Part shown: piece after piece, positions 5,484 through 6,338 of the stretch
How the letters are laid out: each line of letters begins with the position of its first letter
Position numbering within the stretch: the first letter of the stretch is position 1
Made by a program: the position numbers and the translations under genes
Source: an uncultured Dysosmobacter sp.
GTDB taxonomy: Bacteria > Bacillota > Clostridia > Oscillospirales > Oscillospiraceae
Assembly: GCA_934597465.1 (NCBI GenBank)
Contig: CAKTSC010000085.1
Location: 1 to 6,338, forward strand
Length of the DNA: 6,338 nt
Direction of reading: 5' to 3'
Notes under the pieces: model-generated
Databases searched by the model: none
What the model saw: only the letters and a program-made list of their open reading frames with translations
Told to the model about the DNA's origin: nothing

Positions 5484-6338
5484 TCAGGGGACGGCGCTGA
5501 GATGGCGCCAGGTCTCCCGCAGGCGGCGGCGGACGGTGGGGAGATCCCCGTTTTCGTGGGCGTTCAGCAGGCTGTCCTCCCGCCAGCGGATGTCCATGCT
5601 CCAGAAGGCGCGGATCAGGGCGGCAAGCGTGGGGCAGAACCGCTCCTCCTCCGGGGAAAGCGTCCGCTGGGAGCGGTAGCCCCGCCAGAAGGCGGCGAGG
5701 ATGCGCTGCTCCCGCTCCGGGCCCAGCTCCTCCGGGTAGTCCATGAGCCGGGCCTCAAAGAGCGCCTGCATCACCGCGTCGCAGAGGAGGACATTGTCCC
5801 CGCAGCGGTTGAAATCGAAGAGACCGATCTCCCCGGCGGGGGTGCGATAGAGGTTGCAGTCGCTGATGTCCCCCTGCACCGCGCAGCGGGGCGCCTGGCG
5901 CAGGGGAGCCAGGCGATCCATCACGGCGTCATACTTTTCCAGGATCCGGTCAAAGAGGGCCCTGTCCTCCCCGGAGAGGGAGGCACCCACCGAGCGGAAG
6001 CCCTCCACGTCAAAGAGGTCGTTCTCCGCGAAGGGGTCAAACAGTACCCGGTTCGCCACATGGAGATCCAGGGTCTCCGCGATGCGGTGGGTCTTCGCCA
6101 GCAGCGCACCGGTCTGCTCCGCCGCGGCGGCGTCCACCACCGTGAGCTGCCCCTCCGCGAAATCCTCCAGCGCCGCCAGCACCTCATAGCCGCCGACGGT
6201 GTACCACCGGGTGAAGCATCCCTCCGTCCGGTACTGCCGGGGCGTGGGGACGCCGTTCTCCCGCAGGGTCTGGGCAAAGCGGCACTGGCTCTCCCGCAGC
6301 GCCTGGGTGACATCCTCCTCGCATTTGAAGCGCAGCAC
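5484..6338 (-). CDS. APH/ChoK-like phosphotransferase family protein (5' partial)
   Basis: A protein-kinase-like small-molecule phosphotransferase (aminoglycoside/choline/homoserine kinase superfamily). The frame is open to the window edge. The visible part begins within what should be the ATP-binding N-lobe (LRFKCEEDVTQALRESQ), so the start and glycine-rich strands lie outside; the GTG at the very edge is probably internal. Counted from there, ENGVPTPRQY (27-36) is the usual post-N-lobe motif. LLAKTHRIAETL (79-90) matches the conserved helix before the catalytic region. The catalytic loop is VQGDISDCNLY (154-164) and the metal site FDFNRCGDN (174-182). Asp157, Asn162 (+5) and Asp175 (+18) keep the spacing of the HGDxxxxN and DFG/DFD motifs, so activity is plausible, although His is replaced by Gln. 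The C-terminal 100 residues are mainly helical and end AVP. The gene is convergent with the sigma operon. The substrate is unknown, and a drug-resistance role cannot be claimed from sequence. Confidence 0.85.
   Translation of the reverse strand: MLRFKCEEDVTQALRESQCRFAQTLRENGVPTPRQYRTEGCFTRWYTVGGYEVLAALEDFAEGQLTVVDAAAAEQTGALLAKTHRIAETLDLHVANRVLFDPFAENDLFDVEGFRSVGASLSGEDRALFDRILEKYDAVMDRLAPLRQAPRCAVQGDISDCNLYRTPAGEIGLFDFNRCGDNVLLCDAVMQALFEARLMDYPEELGPEREQRILAAFWRGYRSQRTLSPEEERFCPTLAALIRAFWSMDIRWREDSLLNAHENGDLPTVRRRLRETWRHLSAVP

Noticed and set aside
5484..6338. Calling the phosphotransferase an aminoglycoside resistance gene
   Set aside because: The superfamily also covers choline, homoserine, sugar and other kinases. 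The visible motifs diverge from classic APH enzymes, and the context is chromosomal with no mobile element.

Overview
The window is visibly G+C-rich and densely coded, with strong AAGGAGG-type ribosome binding sites, ATGA start/stop overlaps and compact hairpin terminators with T tracts. Together with a short ECF sigma factor paired with a zinc-free, single-pass membrane partner, this suggests a high-GC Clostridia-type Firmicute (Oscillospiraceae or a relative from the gut). That assignment is inferred from style and protein character, since no rRNA or taxon marker is present. No mobile element, tRNA, rRNA or CRISPR array was seen.

Region 1 (1-3769, + strand) is the distal part of a branched-chain amino acid (Liv/HAAT-type) ABC importer operon, in the order livH (5' end cut by the window), livM, livG, livF. 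The two permeases and two ATPases are packed with a 13-nt gap, a 4-nt overlap and a 14-nt overlap, and the operon closes with a strong intrinsic terminator. The substrate-binding protein (livJ/livK) and the operon promoter are not in the window and would be expected upstream. LivG carries an extra segment of about 55 residues between Walker A and the Q-loop.

Region 2 (3770-5385, + strand) is a separate two-gene signalling operon. A roughly 190-bp leader holds degenerate heptamer repeats (GAAYGGN) and a candidate ECF-type promoter (GGAAC-N16-GTATC). It is followed by an ECF sigma factor starting at GTG, then by a translationally coupled single-pass membrane protein that is probably its anti-sigma factor and has an unrecognised extracytoplasmic domain. 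A second intrinsic terminator ends the unit. The natural reading is an envelope-sensing sigma/anti-sigma switch that autoregulates from its own promoter.

Region 3 (5386-6338) has a 98-bp GC-rich spacer and then a convergent minus-strand gene, cut at its 5' end by the window edge. It encodes an APH/ChoK-like small-molecule phosphotransferase with variant catalytic motifs (QGD instead of HGD, DFN instead of DFG/DFD).

Most of the window is ordinary. The points that deserve a second look are the LivG insertion, the anti-sigma ectodomain, the heptamer-repeat leader with its ECF promoter, and the variant kinase motifs.
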